DNA from: an uncultured Clostridia bacterium
GTDB taxonomy: Bacteria > Bacillota > Clostridia > TANB77 > CAG-508
Assembly (NCBI GenBank): GCA_944386325.1
Contig: CALXAP010000001.1
Span: 1 to 38,609 of the forward strand
Reading direction: 5' to 3'
DNA: 38,609 bases
The notes below the pieces were generated by a model. It ran no database searches. It was not told the DNA's origin and saw only the letters and a program-made list of their open reading frames with translations. Positions 27,905 to 36,331 of this stretch are shown here, in pieces (position 1 is the stretch's first letter; each line of letters begins with the position of its first letter). The position numbers were made by a program, and so were the translations under genes.

Positions 27905-29473
27905 TCACTGTTTATACAAAGTTAAACCATTAGAGATAGTCTCTAATACTTTAATATTTTTTATATCATTTACATCTGTCAAAAAAGGATTTTTATCAAC
28001 TATAATTAAATTTGCTATTTTTCCTTCTTTTATACTTCCTTTAGAATTTTCTTCAAAATATTGATAAGCTGAATTAATTGTAACAGCTTTTATAGCATCT
28101 TGAACACTTATTTTTTCATTATGACCAAGAGTAACACCTTGTTTTGTAATTCTATTTATAGCACACCAAATTGTTTCAAACATATTTGGCTCAATTACAG
28201 GTGAGTCTTGGTGAAAAGTAAAAAGTATATTATTTTTTAATGTACTATTGGCTGGACTTATTTGACTCGCTCTTTCATATCCAAGGTTTTTAATATGTGT
28301 ATCTCCCCAATAAAATACATGAGATATAAAAAAAGATGGAATTATATTATATTTTTTTAGATATTTAATTTGATCAATACCAAGTAATTGTGCATGTATC
28401 ATAACAGGTCTTATATTTTTTAATTTATCTTCATATAGTTTAATACATTGTATGTATTGATTCACTGCTGCATCTCCATTACAGTGAGCCAAAAGTTGCA
28501 TATTAGTTTCTAAAGAAATTTTTATTGAATTATTTATATCTAAATTTGTCATGGTAGGGTATCCATAGTAATTATTTGTTCCTAAATAAGGAGTTCTCAT
28601 CCATGCAGTTTTCATTTGAGGAGAACCATCTAAAAATATTTTATATCCTCCTATTTTAAAATGATTATTATACTTTATTATGTTTTCTTGAAAGTTATTA
28701 AAGAAAATTTCTTTATCATTTGGTGAAATATATGAAACTAGATCTATATTTAATATATTTTGTTTTATTAATTCTTTATAAATAGAAATCATATTTGGAT
28801 ATGTCATTCCATCTTGAATTGTAGTAATTCCATAAGACAAATATTTTTCTTGAGCCTTCTTATATGCAAATAATAATTTATCGAAAGTAGGAGATGGAAC
28901 TTTTTTTTGATATTCTATAAATGGTGTTTCCTCCATATATCCTGTTAAAATACCATTATTTTTTTCTATGACCCCATTATCTGTACTAATATCATTAGTT
29001 ATATTTAGAATTTCCAAGGCTTTACTGTTAAAAACACCAGAATGACCACTTACATGTTGTAATATAACTGGATTATTAGGTAATACTTCATCAATAATTT
29101 CTTTCATAGGATGTTTTTTTTCTTTTAGTTGATTTTCATCATATCCACTTGCAGATATCCAAAAACCATCAGGAATATTGTTTTTGAATTTAAAATTTAT
29201 TAATTCGTTTTGGATTTCTTTAAAATTATTACAATTTTGTAAATCTGCTTTCAAAAAATTATTAGCTACACCAGAAAAATGACTATGTGCATCTATAAAT
29301 GATGGCATCATAGTTTTTCCTTTTAAATTAATGAGTGTTGTATAACTATCTTTTAAACTTAATATATAATCTTTAGTTCCTATTTTTTTAATTAATTCAT
29401 CTTGTACAAGTATAGCCTCTATATTAAAATTTTCCATAGTTATAAAATAACCATTATAATAAATTTTTTTCAT
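27905..29473 (-). CDS. Amidohydrolase-family protein (YtcJ-like)
   Basis: The 522-residue protein belongs to the Amidohydrolase_3 / YtcJ group: N-terminal beta-strands with YYNGYFITME, the metal motif DAHSHFSG near residue 61, a long substrate-binding stretch, the second metal site HCNGDAAVNQY, and a late HQDSPV and NPFL segment. These are metal-dependent hydrolases of C-N bonds; the substrate cannot be told. Its start lies 17 nt after the stop of the acetyltransferase gene on the same strand, so the two form an operon. Confidence 0.85.
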   Translation of the reverse strand: MKKIYYNGYFITMENFNIEAILVQDELIKKIGTKDYILSLKDSYTTLINLKGKTMMPSFIDAHSHFSGVANNFLKADLQNCNNFKEIQNELINFKFKNNIPDGFWISASGYDENQLKEKKHPMKEIIDEVLPNNPVILQHVSGHSGVFNSKALEILNITNDISTDNGVIEKNNGILTGYMEETPFIEYQKKVPSPTFDKLLFAYKKAQEKYLSYGITTIQDGMTYPNMISIYKELIKQNILNIDLVSYISPNDKEIFFNNFQENIIKYNNHFKIGGYKIFLDGSPQMKTAWMRTPYLGTNNYYGYPTMTNLDINNSIKISLETNMQLLAHCNGDAAVNQYIQCIKLYEDKLKNIRPVMIHAQLLGIDQIKYLKKYNIIPSFFISHVFYWGDTHIKNLGYERASQISPANSTLKNNILFTFHQDSPVIEPNMFETIWCAINRITKQGVTLGHNEKISVQDAIKAVTINSAYQYFEENSKGSIKEGKIANLIIVDKNPFLTDVNDIKNIKVLETISNGLTLYKQ

Positions 29474-29490
29474 AAATAAATTAATCCTTT

Positions 29491-30048
29491 TTAATTAATA
29501 TTTTTTATAGGTCTACAAGGATTGCCAACAGCTACAACATTAGAAGGAATATCTTTAACAACTATACTTCCAGCACCTATAACAGTATTATTTCCAATTT
29601 TAACACCTGGTAATATTACAACATTACCACCTAACCAGACATTGTTTCCAATTTCAATTGGCTTTGCATATTCTAATCCTTTATTACGCTGTTCTACATT
29701 TATAGGATGTCCAGATGTATATATACCACAATTTGGACCAATAAATACATTATCACCAATTTTTACTTTATTTGCATCTAAAATAATAAGATTATGGTTA
29801 GAATAAAAATTTTCTCCTATTTCAATATTATATCCATAATCACAAATAAATGGTTGTTCAATAAGAAATTTATTTTTAGTTTTACCAAGTAAAGTTTTTA
29901 AAATTTCTATTCTTTTTTCTATATTTTTAGGTTCTATTTTATTATATTCGTAACATAATTGTTTTGCTTTTAATCTCTCATTTGCTAAGAATTCATTGTA
30001 ATTTGCATCATATAATTCTCCAGCTAAAATTTTTTCTTTTTCTTCCAT
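29491..30048 (-). CDS. Maltose/galactoside-type O-acetyltransferase
   Basis: The 185-residue protein has a helical Mac domain (LAGELYDANYNEFLANERLK) followed by a left-handed beta-helix of hexapeptide repeats (GENFYSNHNLIILDANKVKI and onward) with the catalytic His in SGHP near residue 117 and the closing VVAVGNPCRPIK. It transfers acetyl from acetyl-CoA to a sugar hydroxyl. GGAGGT precedes the start on the minus strand. First gene of a two-gene operon with the amidohydrolase. Confidence 0.92.
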   Translation of the reverse strand: MEEKEKILAGELYDANYNEFLANERLKAKQLCYEYNKIEPKNIEKRIEILKTLLGKTKNKFLIEQPFICDYGYNIEIGENFYSNHNLIILDANKVKIGDNVFIGPNCGIYTSGHPINVEQRNKGLEYAKPIEIGNNVWLGGNVVILPGVKIGNNTVIGAGSIVVKDIPSNVVAVGNPCRPIKNIN

Positions 30049-30211
30049 ATAAACCTCCGAATAAGTATTATAATCATTATTGTAAGAAAATTACAATAAC
30101 ATTAGATGAAATTTATTATAACATAAAAAGATATAATTATACAGTTACATGATTTTGCTATATATAGTGATTAAAATTCTACAACTGTAAAGATAAGTAA
30201 AAAATTTACAG

Positions 30212-30241
30212 TTGATTTAATAATAGAGTATGTGATATAAT
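30212..30241 (+). promoter_or_regulatory. SigA-type promoter of the zinc-ribbon gene
   Basis: TTGATT (30212-30217) and TATAAT (30236-30241) are 18 bp apart, with an extended -10 TG at 30233-30234. Confidence 0.7.
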
Positions 30242-30319
30242 ACTTTCCAAGGTTTTAGGCTATCTAGCGTAAATGTAAATATTTAGGCTAAATATAAGCC
30301 AAGAAAGGAAGAAGGTATT

Positions 30320-30679
30320 ATGAAATGTCCTGTATGTAAAGATGTTAATTTACTAATGTCAGAAAAGAAAGGTGTAGAAATTGATTATTGTCCAGAATGT
30401 AGGGGAATTTGGTTAGACAGAGGAGAACTTGAAAAATTAATAGAAAAAGAGGAAAGATATGTAGAGGAAGAGTATTCAAGAAGAAGAGATTATGAAAGAA
30501 AAGAACATGATAGAGATGATTATGAAAGAAGAGAATATGATAAAAAGGAATATGATAGAAGAGAGTATGAAAGTAGAGATTCATATTATCATGATGATTA
30601 TGGACATAAAAAACATAAGAGAAAAAAAGAATCTTTCTTTGGAGAAATCTTTGATGTTTTTGGCGGAGATGACGATTAA
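30320..30679 (+). CDS. TFIIB-type zinc-ribbon protein with charged tail
   Basis: The 119-residue protein starts MKCPVCKDVNLLMSEKKGVE and continues to CPECRGIWLDRGELEKLIE, the zf-TFIIB pattern (CPxC ... CPxCxGxWLDRGEL). After residue 45 comes a highly charged tail of repeated D/E-Y-x-R/K units (YERKEHDRDDYERREYDKKE), then a histidine-rich patch HKKHKRKK and GEIFDVFGGDDD. Family members are common but without established function. It has its own promoter and a shared downstream hairpin. Confidence 0.85.
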   Translation: MKCPVCKDVNLLMSEKKGVEIDYCPECRGIWLDRGELEKLIEKEERYVEEEYSRRRDYERKEHDRDDYERREYDKKEYDRREYESRDSYYHDDYGHKKHKRKKESFFGEIFDVFGGDDD

Positions 30680-30705
30680 TTAGTTTACTATAATGTAAAA
30701 AAATA

Positions 30706-30735
30706 GAGGAGTATTTTTACTCCTCCATTATTTTT
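30706..30735. terminator. Bidirectional terminator
   Basis: GAGGAGTA (30706-30713) and TACTCCTC (30718-30725) form a stem with a TTTT loop. A run of T follows on the plus strand, and A-rich sequence precedes it. It serves the convergent zinc-ribbon and MazG-like genes. Confidence 0.85.
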
Positions 30736-31039
30736 TTTCTGGGATTTTTACTAAAACTCCTGCAGAATTTAATTTATATTTTCTTTTAGAATTTATTTCT
30801 ACTTTTTTTAAAATTTCTTCATATAAATCTATGTTGCAAATTTCTGAAATTCCAAGTAAAAATATTGCAATATCTGCAAGCTCTTCTGGAAAAGAATCTT
30901 TTTTCTTATAATAAGCATCGCATGCTTCTGAAACTTCGCCATACAAGAAACAAAACTCTTGATATATATCTGTTGTATTAAATCCATGTTTTTTCTTGTT
31001 TTCTAAAATTTCTTTTTGAAGTTCTTTTAATGTTTTCAT
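30728..31039 (-). CDS. MazG-like nucleotide pyrophosphohydrolase
   Basis: The 103-residue protein shows the MazG/all-alpha NTP-PPase metal motif: LYGEVSEACDAYYKKKD followed by EELADIAIFLLGIS (ExxE ... ExxD). Such enzymes hydrolyse nucleoside triphosphates to monophosphates and may clear aberrant nucleotides. AAGGAG precedes the start on the minus strand. It is single, with an antisense neighbour on each side. Confidence 0.82.
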   Translation of the reverse strand: MKTLKELQKEILENKKKHGFNTTDIYQEFCFLYGEVSEACDAYYKKKDSFPEELADIAIFLLGISEICNIDLYEEILKKVEINSKRKYKLNSAGVLVKIPEKK

Positions 31040-31253
31040 TTTTAATGGCTCCTTCCAGTATAAATCCAGAAAATGATAAAGTGAATATTAAATTATGTTA
31101 ATTATTATATGATATTATTAGAATTATGTAAATAGAATTATGGATATTTATAATGAAATCTTAATGTTTTATTAAACAATAGAACTTATAATAATATAAA
31201 GGTAAAAAATTACAAGAAAATTGTAAAATATCGAAAAGTTAACCACAAAATGT

Positions 31254-31259
31254 TATAAT
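31254..31259 (+). promoter_or_regulatory. Extended -10 promoter
   Basis: TGTTATAAT (31251-31259) is a perfect extended -10 element just ahead of the 60-residue membrane protein gene. No clear -35 is visible. Confidence 0.55.
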
Positions 31260-31284
31260 TAGTATTATAGAGAGGAATGATATT

Positions 31285-31467
31285 ATGGATAAATTGAGTA
31301 AAATATTTCTAGTAATAATTATTATATTGATAGTTGCTCTTACAACAGTTACATGTTTATATTTTAATGTGAGAACTGATGCATATAAATATCGTGAATA
31401 TTATGTATATCTTGCAAATGAGTTAGTAGAACTTAATTTAGAACATGAAAATAATCAAAATACATAA
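31285..31467 (+). CDS. Small single-pass membrane protein, unknown function
   Basis: The 60-residue product has MDKLSKIFLVIIIILIVALT as N-terminal membrane helix, then a polar, acidic tail ending NLEHENNQNT. GAGAGG precedes ATG 31285. It is flanked by a promoter and a strong terminator, so it is a transcription unit of its own. I do not recognise a family; a type II membrane orientation is likely. Confidence 0.6.
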   Translation: MDKLSKIFLVIIIILIVALTTVTCLYFNVRTDAYKYREYYVYLANELVELNLEHENNQNT

Positions 31468-31475
31468 CTATAAAC

Positions 31476-31510
31476 AATAAAGAAACTAGAGACATTCTAG
31501 TTTCTTTATT
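31476..31510 (+). terminator. Strong terminator
   Basis: A perfect 15-bp stem (31476-31490 with 31496-31510, core AAGAAACTAGA) has a 5-nt loop, and the right arm is TTTCTTTATT. Confidence 0.88.
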
Positions 31511-31551
31511 TAACATAAAAATATTTTTAAATAAAATAAAGGAGAATAATC

Positions 31552-31635
31552 ATGAAAATAGTAAGTATTATAATAGTTAATAAAAAAAGTGATAATATAT
31601 ATTCAGGAGGAAATGATTATGAGAGTAACATATAA
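31552..31635 (+). pseudogene. Small ORF, remnant of a Nudix gene tail
   Basis: ATG 31552 follows GGAGAA and runs 27 codons, overlapping the start of the HD gene by 17 nt. From 31561 its DNA (GTAAGTATTATAATAGTTAA) matches the last codons of the Nudix gene at 32217-32723 (from about 32705), read in a different frame. So it is most likely debris of a duplicated Nudix gene, though it may still be translated and coupled to the HD gene. Confidence 0.5.
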
Positions 31636-32185
31636 TGAAATTATAAATTTTGTTAAGCCATATTATGAAGATAAAGATATTATGCACAATATGTGGCATA
31701 TAGAATTAGTAAAAAAGAAAATAGATCAAATTATTTCAATAAGTAATTATGATATAAATTATGAAAATTTGATATTAGCAATGTATTTTCATGGATTTAT
31801 ATATAGTGATGAAGATAAAATAAAAGAGTGGTTATTAAAAAATAAGTTTACAAAAAAAGAAATAGAGAATATTGCTAAAATTGCATGGGAATCACAAAGA
31901 AGTGAAGTCCCTGAAACAATAGAAGGAAAAATTTTACATGATGCACATGTTTTAGAGGGTGGTAAAAATTATTTAGTTGTAAAAACACTTATAACAGGTT
32001 CTCTCAGAGGACAAAATTTAAAAGAAACGCTAAAATATATGAAAAATAATGTTTTAGATAAAAATAAATGTTACTTAAATGAAACTATTCCATTATGCAA
32101 TGAAATGAATCAATATACAAATACATTTTATGAAGAGCTGTTAAAAGGTATAAGGAACGAATTTAAGTGTGGAGATTACAGCTAA
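31619..32185 (+). CDS. HD-superfamily phosphohydrolase-like protein
   Basis: The 188-residue protein starts at ATG 31619 behind GGAGGAA (31606-31612); an in-frame start at 31589 precedes that site. HD-like features are HNMWHIELVKKKID (first His), YFHGFIY and GKILHDAHVLEGG. A metal-dependent phosphohydrolase fold is likely; substrate unknown. Its first 30 codons are duplicated at 32764. A Nudix gene follows 31 nt downstream. Confidence 0.7.
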   Translation: MRVTYNEIINFVKPYYEDKDIMHNMWHIELVKKKIDQIISISNYDINYENLILAMYFHGFIYSDEDKIKEWLLKNKFTKKEIENIAKIAWESQRSEVPETIEGKILHDAHVLEGGKNYLVVKTLITGSLRGQNLKETLKYMKNNVLDKNKCYLNETIPLCNEMNQYTNTFYEELLKGIRNEFKCGDYS

Positions 32186-32216
32186 AGTTGAGTGTATTAA
32201 TTAAAAGGAGGAATAT

Positions 32217-32723
32217 ATGGAGGAATACATTGATTTATATGATGAGAATAAGAAGAATACAGGAATTGTTATTCCAAGACAGAAAGAAAAAGAATTACCT
32301 GAAGGATATCATATCTTGGTTTCAGCTTTATTGGTAATAAATAGTGATAATAAAATCATGATGCAACTAACTTCTAAATCTAAAGGAAATGTTCTATCTT
32401 TACCAAGTGGACATGTTTTACATAATGAAAATAGCAAAGAGACAATAGTAAGAGAAATGTATGAAGAACAAGGGTTGGTAATCGATAAAAGTGCAATTAC
32501 TTTAGTAGAAGAAAGATTAGCAAATAGAATAGCTTTTTTTGATGTATATTATTTAAAAGCTGATTATAAAAGAGAAGATATGATATTGCAAAAGGAAGAG
32601 GTTGAAGATGTTATATGGATGACTTATGAAGAAATTTCTGATGCTTTTAATAATGGAAAGGTTAGAAAAAGCTCTGTTGATTCTATTAGAAATTTTTTAA
32701 ATAGTAAGTATTATAATAGTTAA
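32217..32723 (+). CDS. Nudix hydrolase
   Basis: The 168-residue protein has a complete Nudix box, GHVLHNENSKETIVREMYEEQGL split as G-x5-E-x7-REMYEEQG, near residues 65-88. It starts EEYIDLYDENKKNTG, like isopentenyl-diphosphate isomerase and CTP-type Nudix proteins. The enzyme would hydrolyse a nucleoside diphosphate linked to another moiety; substrate not determinable. AAAAGGAGG (about 32203-32211) precedes ATG 32217. Confidence 0.9.
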   Translation: MEEYIDLYDENKKNTGIVIPRQKEKELPEGYHILVSALLVINSDNKIMMQLTSKSKGNVLSLPSGHVLHNENSKETIVREMYEEQGLVIDKSAITLVEERLANRIAFFDVYYLKADYKREDMILQKEEVEDVIWMTYEEISDAFNNGKVRKSSVDSIRNFLNSKYYNS

Positions 32724-32763
32724 TTATAAAAAATGATAGTATATATTTATGGAGGAAATGATT

Positions 32764-32865
32764 ATGAGAGTGACATATAATGAAATTATAAATTTTGTTA
32801 AGCCATATTATAAAGATATTATGCACAATATGTGGCATATAGAAATTGAAGAATTTATGAAATAA
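32764..32865 (+). pseudogene. Truncated duplicate of the HD-family gene
   Basis: ATG 32764 with GGAGGA at 32751-32756 begins MRVTYNEIINFVKPYYKDIM and stops after 33 codons. About 100 nt are nearly identical to the start of the gene at 31619, with a 6-nt deletion, and the ribosome binding region is also duplicated. The remaining 155 codons are missing. Confidence 0.85.
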
Positions 32866-32944
32866 AGTAATTAAAAATGCATGCTTATTATTCAGAGATT
32901 TACAAAAAATATAATTTAATGATATAACATATATGGTGATATAA

Positions 32945-33421
32945 ATGAATAAAATTTTAACTTTTATTGTAAATGAACATAATAAAATATTGTTATTAAA
33001 AGGCAGTGAAAATGATCCTCAATTTAATAAATCTTTTTGGTATGTTGTAACAGGTGGTTGTGAAGAATGCGATTTGAATAGAGAAGAAACAGTAAAAAGA
33101 GAAGTAAAAGAAGAAACAGGAATGAATAAAATAAAAGATATTTTATATTTAAATTGGATATTTAAATATAATTCACTTGGGGTAGAATGTACAGAATATG
33201 CATATATAACATTTGTTAAAGAAGAAAAAGTAATATTAAATGAGGAAAATGTTGATTATAAATGGTGCGATATAAAAGAATTTATAGAAAAAATACAATG
33301 GTATGGAAATAAGGAAGAACTGTATAAAGTCTTAGAAAAAGCTTTAGATAAAAAAATATATTTCAAAACAGAAAAAATAGAGTTACTATTCACAGCTAAA
33401 AAGAAAAATCTAATGGAATAG
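32945..33421 (+). CDS. Nudix hydrolase whose C-terminus runs into a MITE
   Basis: The 158-residue protein has a Nudix core: FWYVVTGGCEECDLNREETV and KREVKEETGM near residues 33-58. The loop before the helix is two residues longer than the standard box. From 33382 the coding sequence continues through the left terminal repeat of the element at 33382-33504; the last 13 residues (L-L-F-T-A-K-K-K-N-L-M-E region) are encoded by it. The protein body before that is a complete Nudix fold, so function may be retained. No clear GGAGG precedes ATG 32945 (GGTGATATAA). Confidence 0.82.
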   Translation: MNKILTFIVNEHNKILLLKGSENDPQFNKSFWYVVTGGCEECDLNREETVKREVKEETGMNKIKDILYLNWIFKYNSLGVECTEYAYITFVKEEKVILNEENVDYKWCDIKEFIEKIQWYGNKEELYKVLEKALDKKIYFKTEKIELLFTAKKKNLME

Positions 33422-33504
33422 CTGTAGGGGCGAACACTGTTCGCCCGCCAAACATTAGCTATTTCTCGAAAAATTAATATATAATTATAAACGTGAATAG
33501 TAAC
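33382..33504. mobile_element. MITE-like element inserted in the end of the Nudix gene
   Basis: Left terminus GTTACTATTCACAGCTAAA (33382-33400) and right terminus TATAAACGTGAATAGTAAC (ending 33504) are inverted repeats with few mismatches. The centre (33423-33448) holds GGGCGAACACTGTTCGCCC. At 123 bp it is a shorter sibling of 19940-20101. It carries the stop codon of the Nudix gene. Confidence 0.75.
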
Positions 33505-33543
33505 AAAATAGAAAACTTTTAAAAATAAAGTCAAATACACCTA

Positions 33544-33572
33544 TTGACAAATGCGAAAAAATAGTGTAAAGT
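33544..33572 (+). promoter_or_regulatory. Promoter of the ylxM-ffh operon
   Basis: TTGACA (33544-33549), 17-bp spacer, TAAAGT (33567-33572). The -35 is perfect, and the -10 matches at four of six. It is about 33 nt from the ylxM start. Confidence 0.65.
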
Positions 33573-33604
33573 ATATATGCATTACAAAAGAGAGGTAAAT
33601 AAAT

Positions 33605-33952
33605 ATGGAGAAAAATGTAGAAATAAGTATATTGTGTGATATGTACGGTAAATTATTAACAGATAAACAATATATTTTTTTATGTGATTACTATAATAAT
33701 GATTTATCTCTTTCAGAGATTGCAGAAAATAATAATATTACAAGACAAGCTGTTAGAGATATCATAAAGAAGGGGGAAAATAAACTTTTCGAGATAGAAG
33801 AAAAGTTAGGTTTTATGAAAAAAGCATTAAGAGAAAAACAGCAAATAAATATAATATTGTCTGAATTATTAAAAATAAAAGATTCATCTTCTGAAAAAGA
33901 AGTAAATAGAATTTTAGAAGATGTAAAAAGAAAATTGAATAGTTTAATTTAA
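33605..33952 (+). CDS. ylxM: YlxM family SRP-associated DNA-binding-like protein
   Basis: The 115-residue helix-turn-helix protein has LLTDKQYIFLCDYYNNDLSL and SEIAENNNITRQAVRDIIKK, typical of YlxM. It is always next to ffh and modulates SRP activity in streptococci. ATG 33605 has AGAGGT upstream. It is followed by ffh after 16 nt. Confidence 0.93.
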   Translation: MEKNVEISILCDMYGKLLTDKQYIFLCDYYNNDLSLSEIAENNNITRQAVRDIIKKGENKLFEIEEKLGFMKKALREKQQINIILSELLKIKDSSSEKEVNRILEDVKRKLNSLI

Positions 33953-33968
33953 TTTGGGAGGTGCTAAA

Positions 33969-35321
33969 ATGGCTTTCGAAGGTTTATCTGAAAGATTGCA
34001 AGGTATTACTAGAAAGCTTAAAGGAAAGGCGAGAATTACAGAAACTGATTTAAAAGAAGTTTTAAGAGAAGTAAAGCTTGCACTTTTAGAAGCAGATGTT
34101 AACTATAAAATTGTTAAAGAATTCATAGCTGTAATACAAGAAAAAGCACTAGGCCAAGATGTACTTAAATCATTAACACCAGGAGAGCAAGTAGTAAAAA
34201 TTGTAAAAGATGAGTTAATAGATCTTTTAGGTGGTACAGATAGTAAAATAAATTTTACTTCAAATCCTCCAACAATTATAATGCTTGTTGGTTTGCAAGG
34301 TTCTGGTAAAACAACAACAGCAGGTAAGCTTGCTAATATCTTAAGAAAAGAAGGCAAAAAACCTTTACTTGTTGCATGTGATGTTTATAGACCAGCTGCT
34401 ATAAAACAATTACAAGTTGTAGGTAGTCAATTAAATATACCAGTGTATAGTAACGAAAATACAAAAGATGTTGTTCTTATTGCAAAACAAGCAGTTAATC
34501 AAGCAATATCGAAATTAAATGATGTAATTATATTAGATACAGCAGGTAGACTTCATATAGATGAGGAATTAATGCAAGAATTGAGAAATGTTAAATCAAG
34601 TGTAAAACCTCATGAAATACTTTTAGTTGTAGATTCTATGACAGGTCAAGATGCTGTTAATGTGGCTCAACATTTTAATGATAATTTAGGTATTGATGGA
34701 ATTATTTTAACAAAACTCGATGGAGATACTCGTGGAGGTGCAGCATTATCTGTAAAGAAAATAACAAATAGACCAATAAAATATGTTGCAACAGGCGAAA
34801 AACTAAATAATATTGAGGCTTTTCATCCAGATAGAATGGCATCTAGAATATTAGGTATGGGTGATGTATTATCTATAATAGAAAGAGCAGAAGAAACATT
34901 TAATGAGGAAGAAGCTATAAAATTAGAAAAAAAATTAAAACAAGAAGGATTCGATTTAAATGATTATTTAGCACAATTAAGGCAACTTAAAAAAATGGGT
35001 TCATTTTCTTCTTTGTTAAAAATGATTCCAGGTATGAATAAAATTAAAGATTTGAATATTGACGATAAAGAGTTTGACAAAATAGAGGCTATAATATGTT
35101 CAATGACAAATGAAGAAAGAAGAAAACCAAAAATATTAAATGCAAGTAGAAGAATAAGAATTGCAAAAGGTAGTGGAACATCAGTACAAGAAGTAAATAA
35201 ATTTATGAATTCTTATGAACAAACACAGAAATTAATGAAAAAGATGAAGAGTGAAAAAAATATTAATAAAATGTTAAAGCATGTAGATAAAGGCAATTTT
35301 GATGAAATTAGCAAGTTGTAG
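33969..35321 (+). CDS. ffh: Signal recognition particle protein Ffh
   Basis: The 450-residue GTPase starts [20 protein letters not shown] at ATG 33969, behind GGGAGGTG; the in-frame TTG at 33954 overlaps that site. An N domain is followed by the G domain with [21 protein letters not shown] and [10 protein letters not shown], then the M domain ([29 protein letters not shown]) that binds SRP RNA and signal sequences. It targets membrane proteins co-translationally. The methionine-rich C-terminus is complete. Confidence 0.97.
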   Translation: MAFEGLSERLQGITRKLKGKARITETDLKEVLREVKLALLEADVNYKIVKEFIAVIQEKALGQDVLKSLTPGEQVVKIVKDELIDLLGGTDSKINFTSNPPTIIMLVGLQGSGKTTTAGKLANILRKEGKKPLLVACDVYRPAAIKQLQVVGSQLNIPVYSNENTKDVVLIAKQAVNQAISKLNDVIILDTAGRLHIDEELMQELRNVKSSVKPHEILLVVDSMTGQDAVNVAQHFNDNLGIDGIILTKLDGDTRGGAALSVKKITNRPIKYVATGEKLNNIEAFHPDRMASRILGMGDVLSIIERAEETFNEEEAIKLEKKLKQEGFDLNDYLAQLRQLKKMGSFSSLLKMIPGMNKIKDLNIDDKEFDKIEAIICSMTNEERRKPKILNASRRIRIAKGSGTSVQEVNKFMNSYEQTQKLMKKMKSEKNINKMLKHVDKGNFDEISKL

Positions 35322-35332
35322 GAGGTGATAAT

Positions 35333-35566
35333 ATGGTAAAAATAAGATTAAAAAGAGTTGGAGCAAAAAAAGCCCCTTTTTATCACATTGTAGTAGCTGA
35401 TTCTAGATCTCCAAGAGATGGTAGAATAATAGAAAAAATAGGAACATATAACCCAATGACAGAACCATCTGAAATAAAAATAGATAAAGAAAAAGTAGAA
35501 AAATGGATTAAAAATGGAGCAAAACCAACAGATACAGTAAAAGCATTAATTGAAAAAGCTAAATAA
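35333..35566 (+). CDS. rpsP: 30S ribosomal protein S16
   Basis: The 77-residue protein starts [20 protein letters not shown] and has the S16 signature [19 protein letters not shown]. It is a small-subunit assembly protein. AGGAGGTG precedes ATG 35333; it lies 11 nt after ffh in the conserved ffh-rpsP-khpA-rimM-trmD-rplS operon. Confidence 0.97.
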   Translation: MVKIRLKRVGAKKAPFYHIVVADSRSPRDGRIIEKIGTYNPMTEPSEIKIDKEKVEKWIKNGAKPTDTVKALIEKAK

Positions 35567-35588
35567 AAATACAAGGGAGGAAATATAA

Positions 35589-35819
35589 ATGAAAGAAATA
35601 TTAGAAAGTATAATAAAAAATTTGGTAGAAAATAAAGATGAGGTATCTATAAACGAAATTCAAGGTGAAAAATCTATAATATTTGAAGTAAAAGTTGCTG
35701 AAAGCGATATGGGTAAAATAATAGGAAAACAAGGAAGAGTTGCAAAAGCTATTAGAACAATCATTAAAGCACTTGCTTCTAAAGAAGAAAAAAGAGTTAC
35801 AATAGAATTTATTGGTTAA
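35589..35819 (+). CDS. khpA: KH-domain RNA-binding protein KhpA
   Basis: The 76-residue protein carries one KH domain with the GKIIGKQGRVAKAIRTII loop. KhpA forms a complex with KhpB and binds many RNAs, affecting cell length and division in streptococci. GGGAGG (about 35575-35580) precedes ATG 35589. Its position between rpsP and rimM is the usual one. Confidence 0.94.
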   Translation: MKEILESIIKNLVENKDEVSINEIQGEKSIIFEVKVAESDMGKIIGKQGRVAKAIRTIIKALASKEEKRVTIEFIG

Positions 35820-35821
35820 TT

Positions 35822-36331
35822 ATGAAGGATTATTTAGAAATAGGTCAAATTGTTAATACACATGGATTAAAAGGTTATATTAAAGTTGTTCCATTTACAG
35901 ATAGTATTAATAGATTTGAAGAATTAACAAAAATATATATTCAATATAAAAAAGAGCTAATAGAATTTAAAATAGAAAAAGTTAAATATCTTAAAAAATT
36001 AGTTACTTTAAAATTAATTGGAATTAATGATATTAATGAAGCTGAAAAATATAAAAATAGTTATATTTTTATAAAAAGGGAAGATGCAAAAAAATTAGAT
36101 GAAGATACATATTTTATAGCTGATTTAATAGGACTAAATGTTTATGATGAAAAAGATAAATTAATAGGGAAACTAAATGATATTTATAATACTGGAAGTA
36201 ATGATATATATGTTGTTAATTCAGATAATGGAAAACAAATATTATTTCCTGCATTGAAAAGTGTTATAAAACAAATTGATGTTAAAAATGGAAAAATAAT
36301 AGTTGATGTAAATGGAGGAATTTATAATTAA
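35822..36331 (+). CDS. rimM: 16S rRNA processing protein RimM
   Basis: The 169-residue protein has the RimM N-terminal barrel (IGQIVNTHGLKGYIKVVPFT) and the PRC-barrel half (DLIGLNVYDEKDKLIGKLND, FPALKSVIKQID). RimM assists maturation of the 30S head by binding S19. It starts 2 nt after khpA and overlaps trmD by one base. Confidence 0.95.
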   Translation: MKDYLEIGQIVNTHGLKGYIKVVPFTDSINRFEELTKIYIQYKKELIEFKIEKVKYLKKLVTLKLIGINDINEAEKYKNSYIFIKREDAKKLDEDTYFIADLIGLNVYDEKDKLIGKLNDIYNTGSNDIYVVNSDNGKQILFPALKSVIKQIDVKNGKIIVDVNGGIYN

